NCBI GenBank assembly: GCA_934757155.1
Contig: CAKVLI010000012.1
Span: 1 to 47,063 of the forward strand
Source of the DNA: an uncultured Candidatus Melainabacteria bacterium
GTDB taxonomy: Bacteria; Cyanobacteriota; Vampirovibrionia; Gastranaerophilales; Gastranaerophilaceae
Length of the DNA: 47,063 bases
Direction of reading: 5' to 3'
This document shows, piece after piece, positions 8,701-16,395 of this stretch (its first letter is position 1; every line of letters starts with the position of its first letter). The notes below the pieces were generated by a model. It worked only from the letters and a program-made list of their open reading frames with translations, was not told where the DNA came from and ran no database searches. The translations under genes were made by a program, and so were the position numbers.

Positions 8701-11652
8701 TGCAATTTCTTCAATTTGTTTTGCATTATCTTCTGACTGTTCTTCCCAAACTGATTTCATTGCGGAATTCAAACCAGAGATACGTTCTTGCAAATATGTA
8801 GACTGAGATTCAGCTTTCTGTTGAAGATTATCAAAAGTTTCTTCAATAACAAGCTTATATGCTTCCAATTTTTCAGAAATTGTTTCTTGCATTCTTTCTG
8901 AAACATTATTAAATTCTTCATTAATCTTATTTGTTAGCGCACAATCTGATTTATCAAACAATATCGTCATCTGAGAAACCAATGACTCGAAGTTACTTTC
9001 AATGATTGAAAGTTGTCTTGTCATGTCACCATCAACATTTTCGTCAACTTTTTCAAGAATAGATTTAACCGCAGAAAAATCACTCAAAATCAGGTCAACC
9101 TTATTTGAAAGCTCATCTGCAGCCTTATCATTCAGCGATTTCATTAAATCTTTTAATGATACAAAATTATCAAGTATTTTTGCCAACGCTGCGGTTCTGG
9201 AATTAATATCTTCCGTAGAAAGTTTTGAAATCAGATTTTTCAAATCTTCTATCAAAGCCGCTGCTTCACTTGCATTCTTCGAATACAAGTTTTCAACCGC
9301 GAATTTTAATTCGCTCACCTTGTCAGCATTCTCACAAGTAAAATCTTGTTTAAATTCTGAAACTTTATCTAAAAGAGCTGTTTTTAAAACATTTAATTTA
9401 GCTTCAAAATCCGTCTTTATACCATTTGCAGAAGCAATAATTCCGTCAAATTTATCAGTATTTGAAACACTGTTTAGGTTAAGCATTTCCTTAAGTTCAT
9501 TATAGGAATCCTGTATTTCTAAAAGCTTAGAATAAGAGAATTTCAGTTCTTTTTTCAAATCTTCTGAATTTTCGGAAATTGACTTCTTAACCAAATCAAA
9601 ATTATTAGCATTTTCTTCTTCAATGTTCTTGAGATTGGTTTCAACCTGAACCCTTATAACATCAACAACATCACGTACACTCTCAACATAGTTTAAATTA
9701 TTTTCTTTGATGACATTGGAAATACTATCTAATTTTCCGTCATAATCGACAGCAGGACCGTTTTTTGTCTCACTGACATATGACAACACGTCCACGATTG
9801 AGGAAGAAATATTTTCTAAAACACCTTTCAATCCGGCTAGTGAATTAGTTTGAGTCTTCTTAAATTCATCTTCTACGGAATCAAGTTTGCTAATTAATAG
9901 CTCATATTTACCATATAAGTCATTCGAAAGTTTTTCAGAAAGCTCACTTGTTGTTGAATCAAAGGAGTTTACCATTTCTTGCTTAGAGGCATATAAATCA
10001 ACTCTCAAATCCTTAACCACGTTAACGAAATCGAGAGCTAGAACATTTTCGATTGCGGTTTTGAGTGTAGAAAATTCTCTTTTAATGTTTCCGACCTCAA
10101 CAACAGAAGAATCCATCTTGTAGTCTAGAACTCCAGACAAGTTTTTGATATTTTCAACCTGTTCAACTAACTGTGCAGACGATTTTGCAACCGTTTGCTC
10201 TTGATTGTCCAAAGATTCTCTTAAACTGTTTTCAAACACGGTCAATCTATCAGTAATACTTGAAAATATAGCATTATTAGCAGAAACACTATTTTCATCA
10301 ATTTGAGAAACTACTGATTTTAAATCTGTAACACTTTCAAATACAGAACTAAAATTCTTTTCGCATAAGTTTGCTATTGAAGTCTGAGTTTGAGCAAGCT
10401 TAAAACTCAAAGAATCAGCATTTGTTGATATTTGATTTAAGACTTTTGAAATACCTGTGTCATTCAATGTTGATAATTTATTAAAGGTTTCATCAACATG
10501 CGTTTTAACTTCTAATTCTGATTTATTAATGTTATTAATTAAGTTTTGGAAGCTTACATCAATGTTTAAAGCCTTGATTGTTTCGGAAATCTTACTCAAT
10601 TCAGCTAAAGAAGAATTCAAGTTTGTATCCAAAACCATTGAGCTTTCAGCGATATTTTTCAACACAACTTCTAATGAAGCTTTAAATTCATCAAACTTTG
10701 TATCAGAAGATATATTTTTCAGCTCTTCTTCTAATATGTTTAATTTGTCTAAAATTGAATGAGTACTTCTATCATCAGCCTCTTCAAGAACTGCCTTTAA
10801 ACCGGCAACAATATTTACTGACGCGTCAATTTTATCGGCTAAGCTATCCAATCTTAAATAACGATCGTTTAATGTAGTCAGAGATGCAGATAATTCCTGA
10901 CCTCTAGCAGAAATATCAACCAAATGAGCAGCAGTTTCTTTTAAATCATCCTTAGTTGCCAATGTTTTTAAGGATTCATCAACTTGTTCAGCTTTTTTAT
11001 CTAACATTTGTAACGCAGATAAAACAGTATTGGATGACATTTCAATTCCTGCTAAAGTATCGGCGAATTTATCCAAATGTTCTGTTTTATCAATTGTTGT
11101 AATAGTTTTGATGATAGTTTTGAAATTGTCATTAAGACTCAATACAATAGAGTCAAAACCATTGTTTAAACGCTCTAAATCAGGTTTTAAAAGAGCGATA
11201 TTTTTGATAATATCCTTTTTCTGAGAATCATCTGAGCGAAGAGCGTCTAATCTAAGTGTAATATCTGTCAAAGATTCTTTTTGGGAAACAACTTCTCTGG
11301 AAAATACCGAAAGATTTGTTGCTACTATATCAAACAACTCCTTCAATTCTGCTGATTTTGGCATTTCAGAACTGTTTTTCAACAAGTTTGAGAACAAAGA
11401 TTCAATTGCACCAAACTTTGAAATCAATACGCTGTGACGCTCATCTAAGTTTTGTTTTAATTCAGATAAGAAGATTTTTATTAAATCAATATCTTCTTCT
11501 GTATTGATTTTTTCGAGCTTAGAATTGATTCCGGACAAAAGTTTATCCACATCTGAGGTATTAAGAATACCTTGCGCTCTTATTGAATTTAAGAGAGTTT
11601 TAATCGTTTCAAAATTCTCATTTATCTCTGAAAAGTTCTCAAAATCTGCCAT
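5734..11652 (-). CDS. giant coiled-coil protein, about 1,970 residues
   Basis: I do not recognise a named family. The protein is almost wholly predicted helix, rich in Leu, Ser, Asn, Asp, Glu and Lys, with heptad-like spacing throughout and many related helical blocks (for example NSSLAELSKISETIKAL, DDITKYIDSVLELQAQEV, QQDKIKSLETRLQSV). I see no signal peptide, membrane segment, P-loop or cysteine-rich domain. A protein this long could form a fibre, scaffold or cytoskeletal strand. Weak likeness to the linker helices of SMC or chemoreceptors is expected for any coiled coil and is not evidence of homology. The ATG at 11652 is preferred because GTGGGAT lies upstream; another ATG at 11670 is possible. 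It leads a minus-strand operon with the GlcD-like gene, cutA and the zincin-like gene. Confidence 0.85.
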   Translation of the reverse strand: MADFENFSEINENFETIKTLLNSIRAQGILNTSDVDKLLSGINSKLEKINTEEDIDLIKIFLSELKQNLDERHSVLISKFGAIESLFSNLLKNSSEMPKSAELKELFDIVATNLSVFSREVVSQKESLTDITLRLDALRSDDSQKKDIIKNIALLKPDLERLNNGFDSIVLSLNDNFKTIIKTITTIDKTEHLDKFADTLAGIEMSSNTVLSALQMLDKKAEQVDESLKTLATKDDLKETAAHLVDISARGQELSASLTTLNDRYLRLDSLADKIDASVNIVAGLKAVLEEADDRSTHSILDKLNILEEELKNISSDTKFDEFKASLEVVLKNIAESSMVLDTNLNSSLAELSKISETIKALNIDVSFQNLINNINKSELEVKTHVDETFNKLSTLNDTGISKVLNQISTNADSLSFKLAQTQTSIANLCEKNFSSVFESVTDLKSVVSQIDENSVSANNAIFSSITDRLTVFENSLRESLDNQEQTVAKSSAQLVEQVENIKNLSGVLDYKMDSSVVEVGNIKREFSTLKTAIENVLALDFVNVVKDLRVDLYASKQEMVNSFDSTTSELSEKLSNDLYGKYELLISKLDSVEDEFKKTQTNSLAGLKGVLENISSSIVDVLSYVSETKNGPAVDYDGKLDSISNVIKENNLNYVESVRDVVDVIRVQVETNLKNIEEENANNFDLVKKSISENSEDLKKELKFSYSKLLEIQDSYNELKEMLNLNSVSNTDKFDGIIASANGIKTDFEAKLNVLKTALLDKVSEFKQDFTCENADKVSELKFAVENLYSKNASEAAALIEDLKNLISKLSTEDINSRTAALAKILDNFVSLKDLMKSLNDKAADELSNKVDLILSDFSAVKSILEKVDENVDGDMTRQLSIIESNFESLVSQMTILFDKSDCALTNKINEEFNNVSERMQETISEKLEAYKLVIEETFDNLQQKAESQSTYLQERISGLNSAMKSVWEEQSEDNAKQIEEIAERLKSVLDENIKLTAVDYVALKNKLNEFAKNIEANNEGLTQNLKAQLDDITKYIDSVLELQAQEVSVKHDELASKLEEFGASLDAKADDINNSINVHSVENSEKLSLISELGNENKTLLCELKASLTSVVNDSNAKLESIAQVNSNNNAMIAKLEENLSVQKNEINSELTRFIVASKDVSTELNSSINEKLDDVKTDFVSLSQAADTNRNLISELGDAIEEKSDEFKSMVADLSASELKILDTHINNLLEQIEAEKENVQSCKTLIIEFLQKELKLLSKNIEKETDVIISELVEQFDLLKASQADEVVNLTSRMEEVVNAHIYNGIEDLKSYLDIKTDSSVLSSKLDNLKIEMTSSVDSLMSNMNKLLDAGVFTSAMSDFRLTNEILVNSAVDRLNDKIETFINENIKTIGDILTSDNKNIEERLALFDKKFTDTVVDKYEEIKLISNKYNDSFDSIKASLNDVMTDFTGVKSSVNSKIENLMTVVKASAESTNKEIKYLNDCFENLRSQISNKSFDEAFQASINKQIASLESLVSEQMNYIEDINDLCATNLPDLTEMNTIVKHSILGTVEKFSEKLDAMNLEEVIDTELKQFKTDIITQFLNIFNQISFVAEQEEILDFIQDKHDELITILSHIVTTSDMVAEVKDDVAVVDNKLNSVKDDIELINEKITAIISSDGDIDYVYSLQDLESDIANLRIVLNEMKDKDYSQELDALAASTNDIYKLVESIKTDLPTRKDFEGMAEDIVSISTRTNKLILASDESYKTLQDNLHDFKLVINDLDERTRNFSQEAGIDKLDNKLNALNSMMVNGAKTNQVFNQVFEYLAEWVDNASVQINAISNRVETLDDIGQIKVMLADLKAEAEDNSESVELIEALGAVFDKQAKKISSLETKLDKIIVETTINNKNNKLDLSPMEDTLNKFLVAIDEKMSSQQDKIKSLETRLQSVCELLDEKDTAQLTKKVGGMDRQIAKLNKSIEKIASHVVEK

Positions 11653-11768
11653 GTTAATACTATCCCACATCCTACATTATTACATTTACATATTATATAC
11701 TAATATAAAAATGGTGACAAATAATAATTTTTTTCTTAAAATTTAATAAGAATTTACAGGGAGTTTAA

Positions 11769-12359
11769 ATGAACTACATTTTTTTCGGGTTAATAGCAGT
11801 TTCCATAGTAGCAGGAGTCTTTAACGGAACATTAAACAATGTTGTCAGTGCGATGATTGATGGCTGTTCTGTTGCTGTAAAAATAGCATTCTCGCTTATC
11901 GGAATTATGGCATTTTGGCTCGGAATAATGCGTATTGCAGAAAAATCAGGACTTGTAAAATTTATCTCAAAGCTTATTTATCCGATTGCGAAACCTCTTT
12001 TTAAAGACATCGAAAAAGACTCTCCTGCTCTCGGTGATATTACAATGAGCATTACCGCAAACGCCCTAGGGCTAACAAATGCTGCAACTCCTATTGGGCT
12101 AAAGGTGATGAAAGAGTTGCAAGAGGATAACCCAAATAAAGACATTGCAACTGATAGCATGTGCATGTTCTTAGGCATGAACACTGCCGGATTTCAAATC
12201 ATACCGGCTACCGTAATTGCTATACTAGCAGGGCTCGGCGCAAAAAATCCGACCGATATAGTTCTTCCGACACTGATTGTAACAACATTGGCATTCATAG
12301 TCGCAATTGTAACTGCGCTAATACTGAAAAAAGTCTGGAATAAAAAGGAGGGATGCTAA
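11769..12359 (+). CDS. spmA: spore maturation protein A-like membrane protein
   Basis: A 196-residue membrane protein of the nucleoside-recognition (Gate) family, closest in layout to SpmA. It has hydrophobic segments near residues 1-20, 35-55 and 150-187, and the family region GDITMSITANALGLTNAATPIG followed by MCMFLGMNTAGFQIIP. In Bacillus, SpmA and SpmB act together in spore core dehydration. The pair is also common in bacteria that do not sporulate, where its role (possibly transport) is unknown. An AGGGAG ribosome site precedes the ATG. It overlaps spmB by one base (TAATG). Confidence 0.92.
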   Translation: MNYIFFGLIAVSIVAGVFNGTLNNVVSAMIDGCSVAVKIAFSLIGIMAFWLGIMRIAEKSGLVKFISKLIYPIAKPLFKDIEKDSPALGDITMSITANALGLTNAATPIGLKVMKELQEDNPNKDIATDSMCMFLGMNTAGFQIIPATVIAILAGLGAKNPTDIVLPTLIVTTLAFIVAIVTALILKKVWNKKEGC

Positions 12360-12898
12360 TGTTTGAAACAATTTCTCTTTTCATACTTCCTGTGATGATA
12401 TTGATAATTCTAACTTTTGCTATAATCAGGCGAGTTCCTGTCTACGAAGAATTTGTTGAAGGTGCAAAAGATGGATTTAAGGTATCAATTTCTATTATTC
12501 CATATTTGGTAGCATTAATTGTCGCAATATCAATGTTTAGAGCTTCTGGCGCAATGGATTGGATAGCAGGTTTATTTGGTTTTATATTAGACAAACTCTC
12601 TGTGTCTGTTGATATAGTACCGATTATGATAACCCGTTCACTTTCCGGTTCTGCTACATTAGGACTATTCTCAGAACTTGCTGCTCAACACGGAGCCGAC
12701 GCGTTTATAACGAAATTGGCAGCAGTTATGGTTGGAAGTTCTGAAACAACTTTTTATGTTTTATCCGTCTACTTTGGTTCTATCGGAATTAAAAAGTTCA
12801 GATATGCTTTACTAACCGGAATTATTGCCGATATTACAGGTATTGTACTAGCAATTTGGGTTTCAAGGTTGTTTTTTCTTCCCAACAGCTTGATGTAG
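12359..12898 (+). CDS. spmB: spore maturation protein B-like membrane protein
   Basis: About 179 residues, the partner of SpmA. It shows VEGAKDGFKVSISIIPYLVA, MITRSLSGSATLG and VGSSETTFYVLSVYFGSIG, which are typical of SpmB and the wider Gate domain. The start at 12359 is chosen because AGGAGGG at 12346-12352 is spaced 6 nt from it; an ATG at 12353 is too close. The 3' end runs 65 nt into the opposite-strand zinc-ribbon gene. Confidence 0.92.
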   Translation: MFETISLFILPVMILIILTFAIIRRVPVYEEFVEGAKDGFKVSISIIPYLVALIVAISMFRASGAMDWIAGLFGFILDKLSVSVDIVPIMITRSLSGSATLGLFSELAAQHGADAFITKLAAVMVGSSETTFYVLSVYFGSIGIKKFRYALLTGIIADITGIVLAIWVSRLFFLPNSLM

Positions 12899-13208
12899 AA
12901 ACTTTTTGAGATGATGTTTCAACCTCTTTTTTAACAAGCACTGCAAAATTTATATCTATAAAGTTTATCTTATCAAGTTTCTCGACTAAATATTCTTGAC
13001 CGCCGCAATTAGAACAGTAGTGATATTGTGGTAAAACATTTCCGTTTTTAGTCATGGCTTTTAATTTTACTCCGCAGCATGCACAACGTGTTATATACCA
13101 CTCGTTTTGAATCAATTTCCCACAATCAGGACAATAGCCGCATTCAAGTTCCGGAGAAATCTTGTCATGTGAACAACTTTTTTTAAAGAATAAATCAGAA
13201 ATAAACAT
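12834..13208 (-). CDS. small zinc-ribbon protein
   Basis: A 124-residue protein with three CxxC pairs: CGYCPDCG near residues 23-30, CACC near 42-45, and YCSNCGG near 64-70. The pairs could bind one or two zinc ions. No further domain is seen, and the C-terminal third is plain. A good GAGAGG ribosome site precedes the ATG. The last 65 nt are antisense to the end of spmB, so the final residues could differ if the true stop or frame is otherwise, but both frames look intact. Role unknown. Confidence 0.75.
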   Translation of the reverse strand: MFISDLFFKKSCSHDKISPELECGYCPDCGKLIQNEWYITRCACCGVKLKAMTKNGNVLPQYHYCSNCGGQEYLVEKLDKINFIDINFAVLVKKEVETSSQKVSTSSCWEEKTTLKPKLLVQYL

Positions 13209-13347
13209 TAGCGAACCTCTCTAATGTATTAATGCTTATATCTGTTTTATCAAGTTATGTTAAGAAATATTACAAAATTTAACAGGTTATGGCAATTATT
13301 AAGATAAAAAAAACTTTATAAATATATACAGGATATTTAATTTAGAT

Positions 13348-13389
13348 TTCACACACATTATTTCATTATACTACACTTCACACACATTA
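13348..13389 (+). repeat. direct repeat TTCACACACATTA, two copies
   Basis: TTCACACACATTA occurs at 13348-13360 and 13377-13389, 29 bp apart or nearly three helical turns. A TATACT box at 13367-13372 lies between them. This layout fits paired operator sites around a promoter, but no protein is known to bind it. Confidence 0.55.
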
Positions 13390-13397
13390 AAGTTTTT

Positions 13398-13421
13398 AGA
13401 GTCGATAAGACTCTTTTTTTT
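13398..13421 (+). terminator. rho-independent terminator
   Basis: AGAGTC at 13398-13403 pairs perfectly with GACTCT at 13409-13414 around a GATAA loop, followed by eight T. It is 500 nt past the end of spmB and about 195 nt before the next plus-strand gene. It therefore ends either a read-through transcript or a very short RNA started at the TATACT box just upstream. Confidence 0.75.
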
Positions 13422-13513
13422 GTTATAAAAAGTAATATTTTGTAATAAAAGTAAACAAACTATTGCTAAATCTTTAGAAAATAAGTATACTAAATACACT
13501 TAATCGTACTTTA

Positions 13514-13588
13514 TTGTAACAATATTGCCGAAAATTGTAACAAAATAGCAAATAATAGAAAGAAAAAGACTTTAATAATTTGTGCAGA
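13514..13588 (+). promoter_or_regulatory. two TTGTAACAA elements and a -10-like block
   Basis: TTGTAACAA occurs at 13514-13522 and 13535-13543. A block at 13570-13588 (CTTTAATAATTTGTGCAGA) resembles the -10-like block before the genes starting at 43524 and 44647. Gaps from the two elements to the block are 47 and 26 nt; the other two promoters have 36 nt, so the spacings differ by about one helical turn. A second -10 candidate, TATACA, lies at 13590-13595. Confidence 0.55.
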
Positions 13589-13616
13589 TTATACAATATT
13601 ATAAGGGTTTGTGTAG

Positions 13617-15539
13617 TTGAAAATACAAGAAAATACAGTTAACAACAATGTTCAGACGACAGCCTTGCAGAAAAAAGCATCTCCTTCTTTTAAGTCAGGA
13701 GCGGGTGTGCTTAATACGGCAGGGTATATTATGCAGGGAATAGAAAATCAAGGATTTTGGCTTTCATTCCTAATTCAGGATTGCCTTGGTATGACACTTC
13801 CACGTGTAGGTGCAGGCTTCTTAAGAGACAAAGAGGTTACCGGCCAATTTAACGTAAAGGAGGGATTTGAGGTCTTGGGAAGAGAAGGACTTACCGGTCC
13901 TTGCATGATGGCAGTCGCACCTATAGGATTGGCTGTAGCAGCACTTTTTGGCAGATCTACAAGTGTTAACTCAAAGTTAATTCGCAGATTCGGAAATAAT
14001 CTGAAGGAGATAATTAAGAATCCAAACTTCGATGAAAAGTTGTTAAAGAATAAAGAACAATTCAAAAATGAATTCTACAGACAAAACATTAAAAAGATTT
14101 TGAGCGATTCACTCGGAGAAAAGAATGTAACAGAAGATGTTGTAAACAAAGTTCTCAGCGAAATAAAGAACTACGAAAACATTCCCGCAGACGCAAAACT
14201 TAAAAAATTCTTCGGTAAGAGCAAATATCGCTCTGAAAGGATGGCTGAAGTCACAAAATATATTGATGATTTGAGATACAAAACATCTGATGAGTTAGGC
14301 AATCTACAAACTCTCAAAGTAAGCGATGGAAACTTTTCAATTCAGAATACATTTGATGCAATGATTAAATATAGTGATGATGCCATCAGATTAAACAAGA
14401 ATTTAGATAAACTTGATGAAGCAATGGCTGAAAATATTAAAAACACATCCGTTGCAAAAAGATTTTTCACAAACATCGCACTAATGGCATCAACGCTTGG
14501 AGTGCTGGCTGTATTACCAAAAATTTACGCAAAGAACAGTGTTCCACCGGGAGCTCAAACAGCAGAATTATTAAAACAACAAGTTGCTGCAAATCAGACA
14601 GAAGAAAAATCAAATACGGATGGTAATAATGTCTCATTCAAAGCAAGACCTACCAGCAAACCAACATTGCTATCCAAGTTAGGTGATTTTATTTCCAAAA
14701 CATTTGGTGAAAAAATGGCGTCAGAATTTGAATACAACGGAAACAATTTTACGCCGACTCTTATGGCAGGACTTTCAATTTTCGGGTTATTAGGACCTAG
14801 AGGTATACATGCTTACCAAAGAGCACCAAAAGACAAAAATGGAAAAAAAGATTTAACAGAAATTTGGGAAATACTCATAAGAGACATTACTTCATCATTG
14901 GCTGTCGTGTTCTTAGTACCAATGGGAACAAGGGCATTAGTAACATCATACGAAAATAAAACCGGCTTTGTTTTGATGAATAAGGACAGAACAAAACCTA
15001 AATCAAACACATATCTTGATTTGCTCAATCCGTACAGCAAGGCTCATGTATTGACAAACGCTGAAATTGGAGCATTATATAACGGAGTTGATTCTCTAGA
15101 TAAGATGAACAATTTCTGCAAATACATCGACAAAAACGGCGGCGATTTACAAAAAATTCTTTCTAAATCAGACTATGCAGAAGAAGCATTCAAGAGTTCC
15201 AATATAAACTTAAAAGAAATTGCGAAACTTTCAAAAGAAGAAAAGAATAAGAAAATAATAGAATTTGTCGAGAAATTAGGCAAAAACGGAAACAAAGCAG
15301 AAACAGACAACTTGATTAAAAAACTTATGCAAGGTGTTGCAGAAAAGAATCCTAATAAGATTGCAGCTTATGCAAGAGGCTTGAACTCAATTCCCGGACT
15401 ACTTGTAATGTGCTTAATTTCACCATTCGTTCTCGGTTGGTTCATTCCAAGATTAACTTATGCAAACACAAGAAAATTACACGCAAAAGCAAATCAAGAA
15501 TACTCTAACGAGAACAACAAAATTAACACTGCTGTTTAG
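13617..15539 (+). CDS. lineage-type multi-pass membrane protein with N-terminal SFKSG
   Basis: A 640-residue protein of no known function. It starts with TTG, supported by AAGGG nine bases upstream and a stop codon just before. Near residue 23 it has PSFKSG, the short N-terminal motif that recurs in proteins of this lineage. About five hydrophobic segments are visible: around residues 97-115, 284-303, 385-400, 425-442 and 597-620. Between the second and third lies a Gln/Asn/Thr-rich linker with a second SFKARP motif. Helical, Lys-rich stretches fill the rest. The stop overlaps the end of the transglycosylase gene on the other strand by 4 nt. Confidence 0.8.
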   Translation: MKIQENTVNNNVQTTALQKKASPSFKSGAGVLNTAGYIMQGIENQGFWLSFLIQDCLGMTLPRVGAGFLRDKEVTGQFNVKEGFEVLGREGLTGPCMMAVAPIGLAVAALFGRSTSVNSKLIRRFGNNLKEIIKNPNFDEKLLKNKEQFKNEFYRQNIKKILSDSLGEKNVTEDVVNKVLSEIKNYENIPADAKLKKFFGKSKYRSERMAEVTKYIDDLRYKTSDELGNLQTLKVSDGNFSIQNTFDAMIKYSDDAIRLNKNLDKLDEAMAENIKNTSVAKRFFTNIALMASTLGVLAVLPKIYAKNSVPPGAQTAELLKQQVAANQTEEKSNTDGNNVSFKARPTSKPTLLSKLGDFISKTFGEKMASEFEYNGNNFTPTLMAGLSIFGLLGPRGIHAYQRAPKDKNGKKDLTEIWEILIRDITSSLAVVFLVPMGTRALVTSYENKTGFVLMNKDRTKPKSNTYLDLLNPYSKAHVLTNAEIGALYNGVDSLDKMNNFCKYIDKNGGDLQKILSKSDYAEEAFKSSNINLKEIAKLSKEEKNKKIIEFVEKLGKNGNKAETDNLIKKLMQGVAEKNPNKIAAYARGLNSIPGLLVMCLISPFVLGWFIPRLTYANTRKLHAKANQEYSNENNKINTAV

Positions 15540-16198
15540 AGATAATTAGCTAATATTGAGCGAACGTAGTTTTGCGTTTCTTTGTATGGCGGAACACCGT
15601 CATATTTGTCGACCGCTCCCGGACCGGCGTTATAAGCTGCGAGGGCAAGTATTATATTTCCATTATATTTGTTCAGCATGGATTTTAAATACTTAACACC
15701 ACCTTCGACATTCTGTTCAGGATCCATTGGATTAGAAACTCCAAGACCTTTTGCTGTTGCTGGCATAAGCTGCATTAACCCCATCGCTCCGACTTTTGAT
15801 TTAGCGTTAGGATTAAAACCCGATTCTTGTTTTACAAGAGCATTTACCAACTTTTCGTCCACGCCATGTTTTTGTGATACACGAGAAATCAAATCTTTTA
15901 TCTTTGATTTTGAAGTGTAATCCGCTTTTTGAGAAGTACTTTTTACTGTATTTGTGTAAAGTTGCGCATTTACTCTTGTAGCAGGATTAGTAAGCAAATC
16001 TCCAAATTTTGTTTTTGCACTGGCTTGTAAAACCTTGTCAAATGAAGCTCCGTCTTTAGGCATATTTTGGACCGTTTTTTCAACAGGAGCCCACTGTGAA
16101 TTTAGAGAATTTACATAATTGTTCATTTGTACAGCACGCTGCATCGCAGATGATTGTCCTGATGACGATAACAAATTTTGAATCATAGATGAAAACAT
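15536..16198 (-). CDS. lytic transglycosylase, SLT domain, no signal peptide
   Basis: A 220-residue protein whose C-terminal half (about 100-220) is a Slt/MltE-type domain that cleaves the MurNAc-GlcNAc bond in peptidoglycan. Motifs in order are ALVKQESGFNP with the catalytic Glu at residue 125, SKVGAMGLMQLMPATA, and ALAAYNAGPGAVDKY. The first 95 residues have no Sec signal peptide or lipobox. They are Ser/Gln/Asn-rich and include ASFDKVLQASAKTKFGDLL, which looks like the opening of proteins sent out by flagellar or type III export. That likeness is only by eye. An AAGGATAA ribosome site precedes the ATG. Confidence 0.9.
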   Translation of the reverse strand: MFSSMIQNLLSSSGQSSAMQRAVQMNNYVNSLNSQWAPVEKTVQNMPKDGASFDKVLQASAKTKFGDLLTNPATRVNAQLYTNTVKSTSQKADYTSKSKIKDLISRVSQKHGVDEKLVNALVKQESGFNPNAKSKVGAMGLMQLMPATAKGLGVSNPMDPEQNVEGGVKYLKSMLNKYNGNIILALAAYNAGPGAVDKYDGVPPYKETQNYVRSILANYL

Positions 16199-16351
16199 GA
16201 TTATTATCCTTTCACTAAGTTTAACGATTAATAAAGGTATAAACTTTAAGCTTTGTTAAGAAAAATACACTATATGGTTTAATTATTTTTGAAAATTCGT
16301 CAAATATACAGAACAAGGCATGCTCAGAAAGTAAAGTTATAGATTTTTTTT

Positions 16352-16370
16352 TAATAATATGATATTATTA
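16352..16370 (+). promoter_or_regulatory. extended -10 promoter inside a 9-bp palindrome
   Basis: TAATAATAT and ATATTATTA form perfect 9-bp arms around one G. Inside lies TGATATTAT, an extended -10 with TATTAT at 16363-16368. The start of transcription would be near 16375, giving a leader of about 20 nt with an AGGGAG ribosome site. The palindrome may be an operator over the promoter of the three-gene operon. Confidence 0.55.
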
Positions 16371-16395
16371 GCACATAATGAGGGAGAGTGTTTAA

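Larger units (their letters stand above)
13209..13616. other. 408-nt intergenic regulatory region
   Basis: No protein gene was found here on either strand. It holds the promoter side of the zinc-ribbon gene, a direct repeat, a -10-like box followed at once by a terminator hairpin, two TTGTAACAA elements and a -10-like block before the gene at 13617. These are listed separately. Confidence 0.7.

Noticed and set aside
5734..11652. SMC or chemoreceptor homologue
   Set aside because: No ATPase heads, hinge, membrane segments or receptor signalling tip were found; the likeness is only shared coiled-coil composition.
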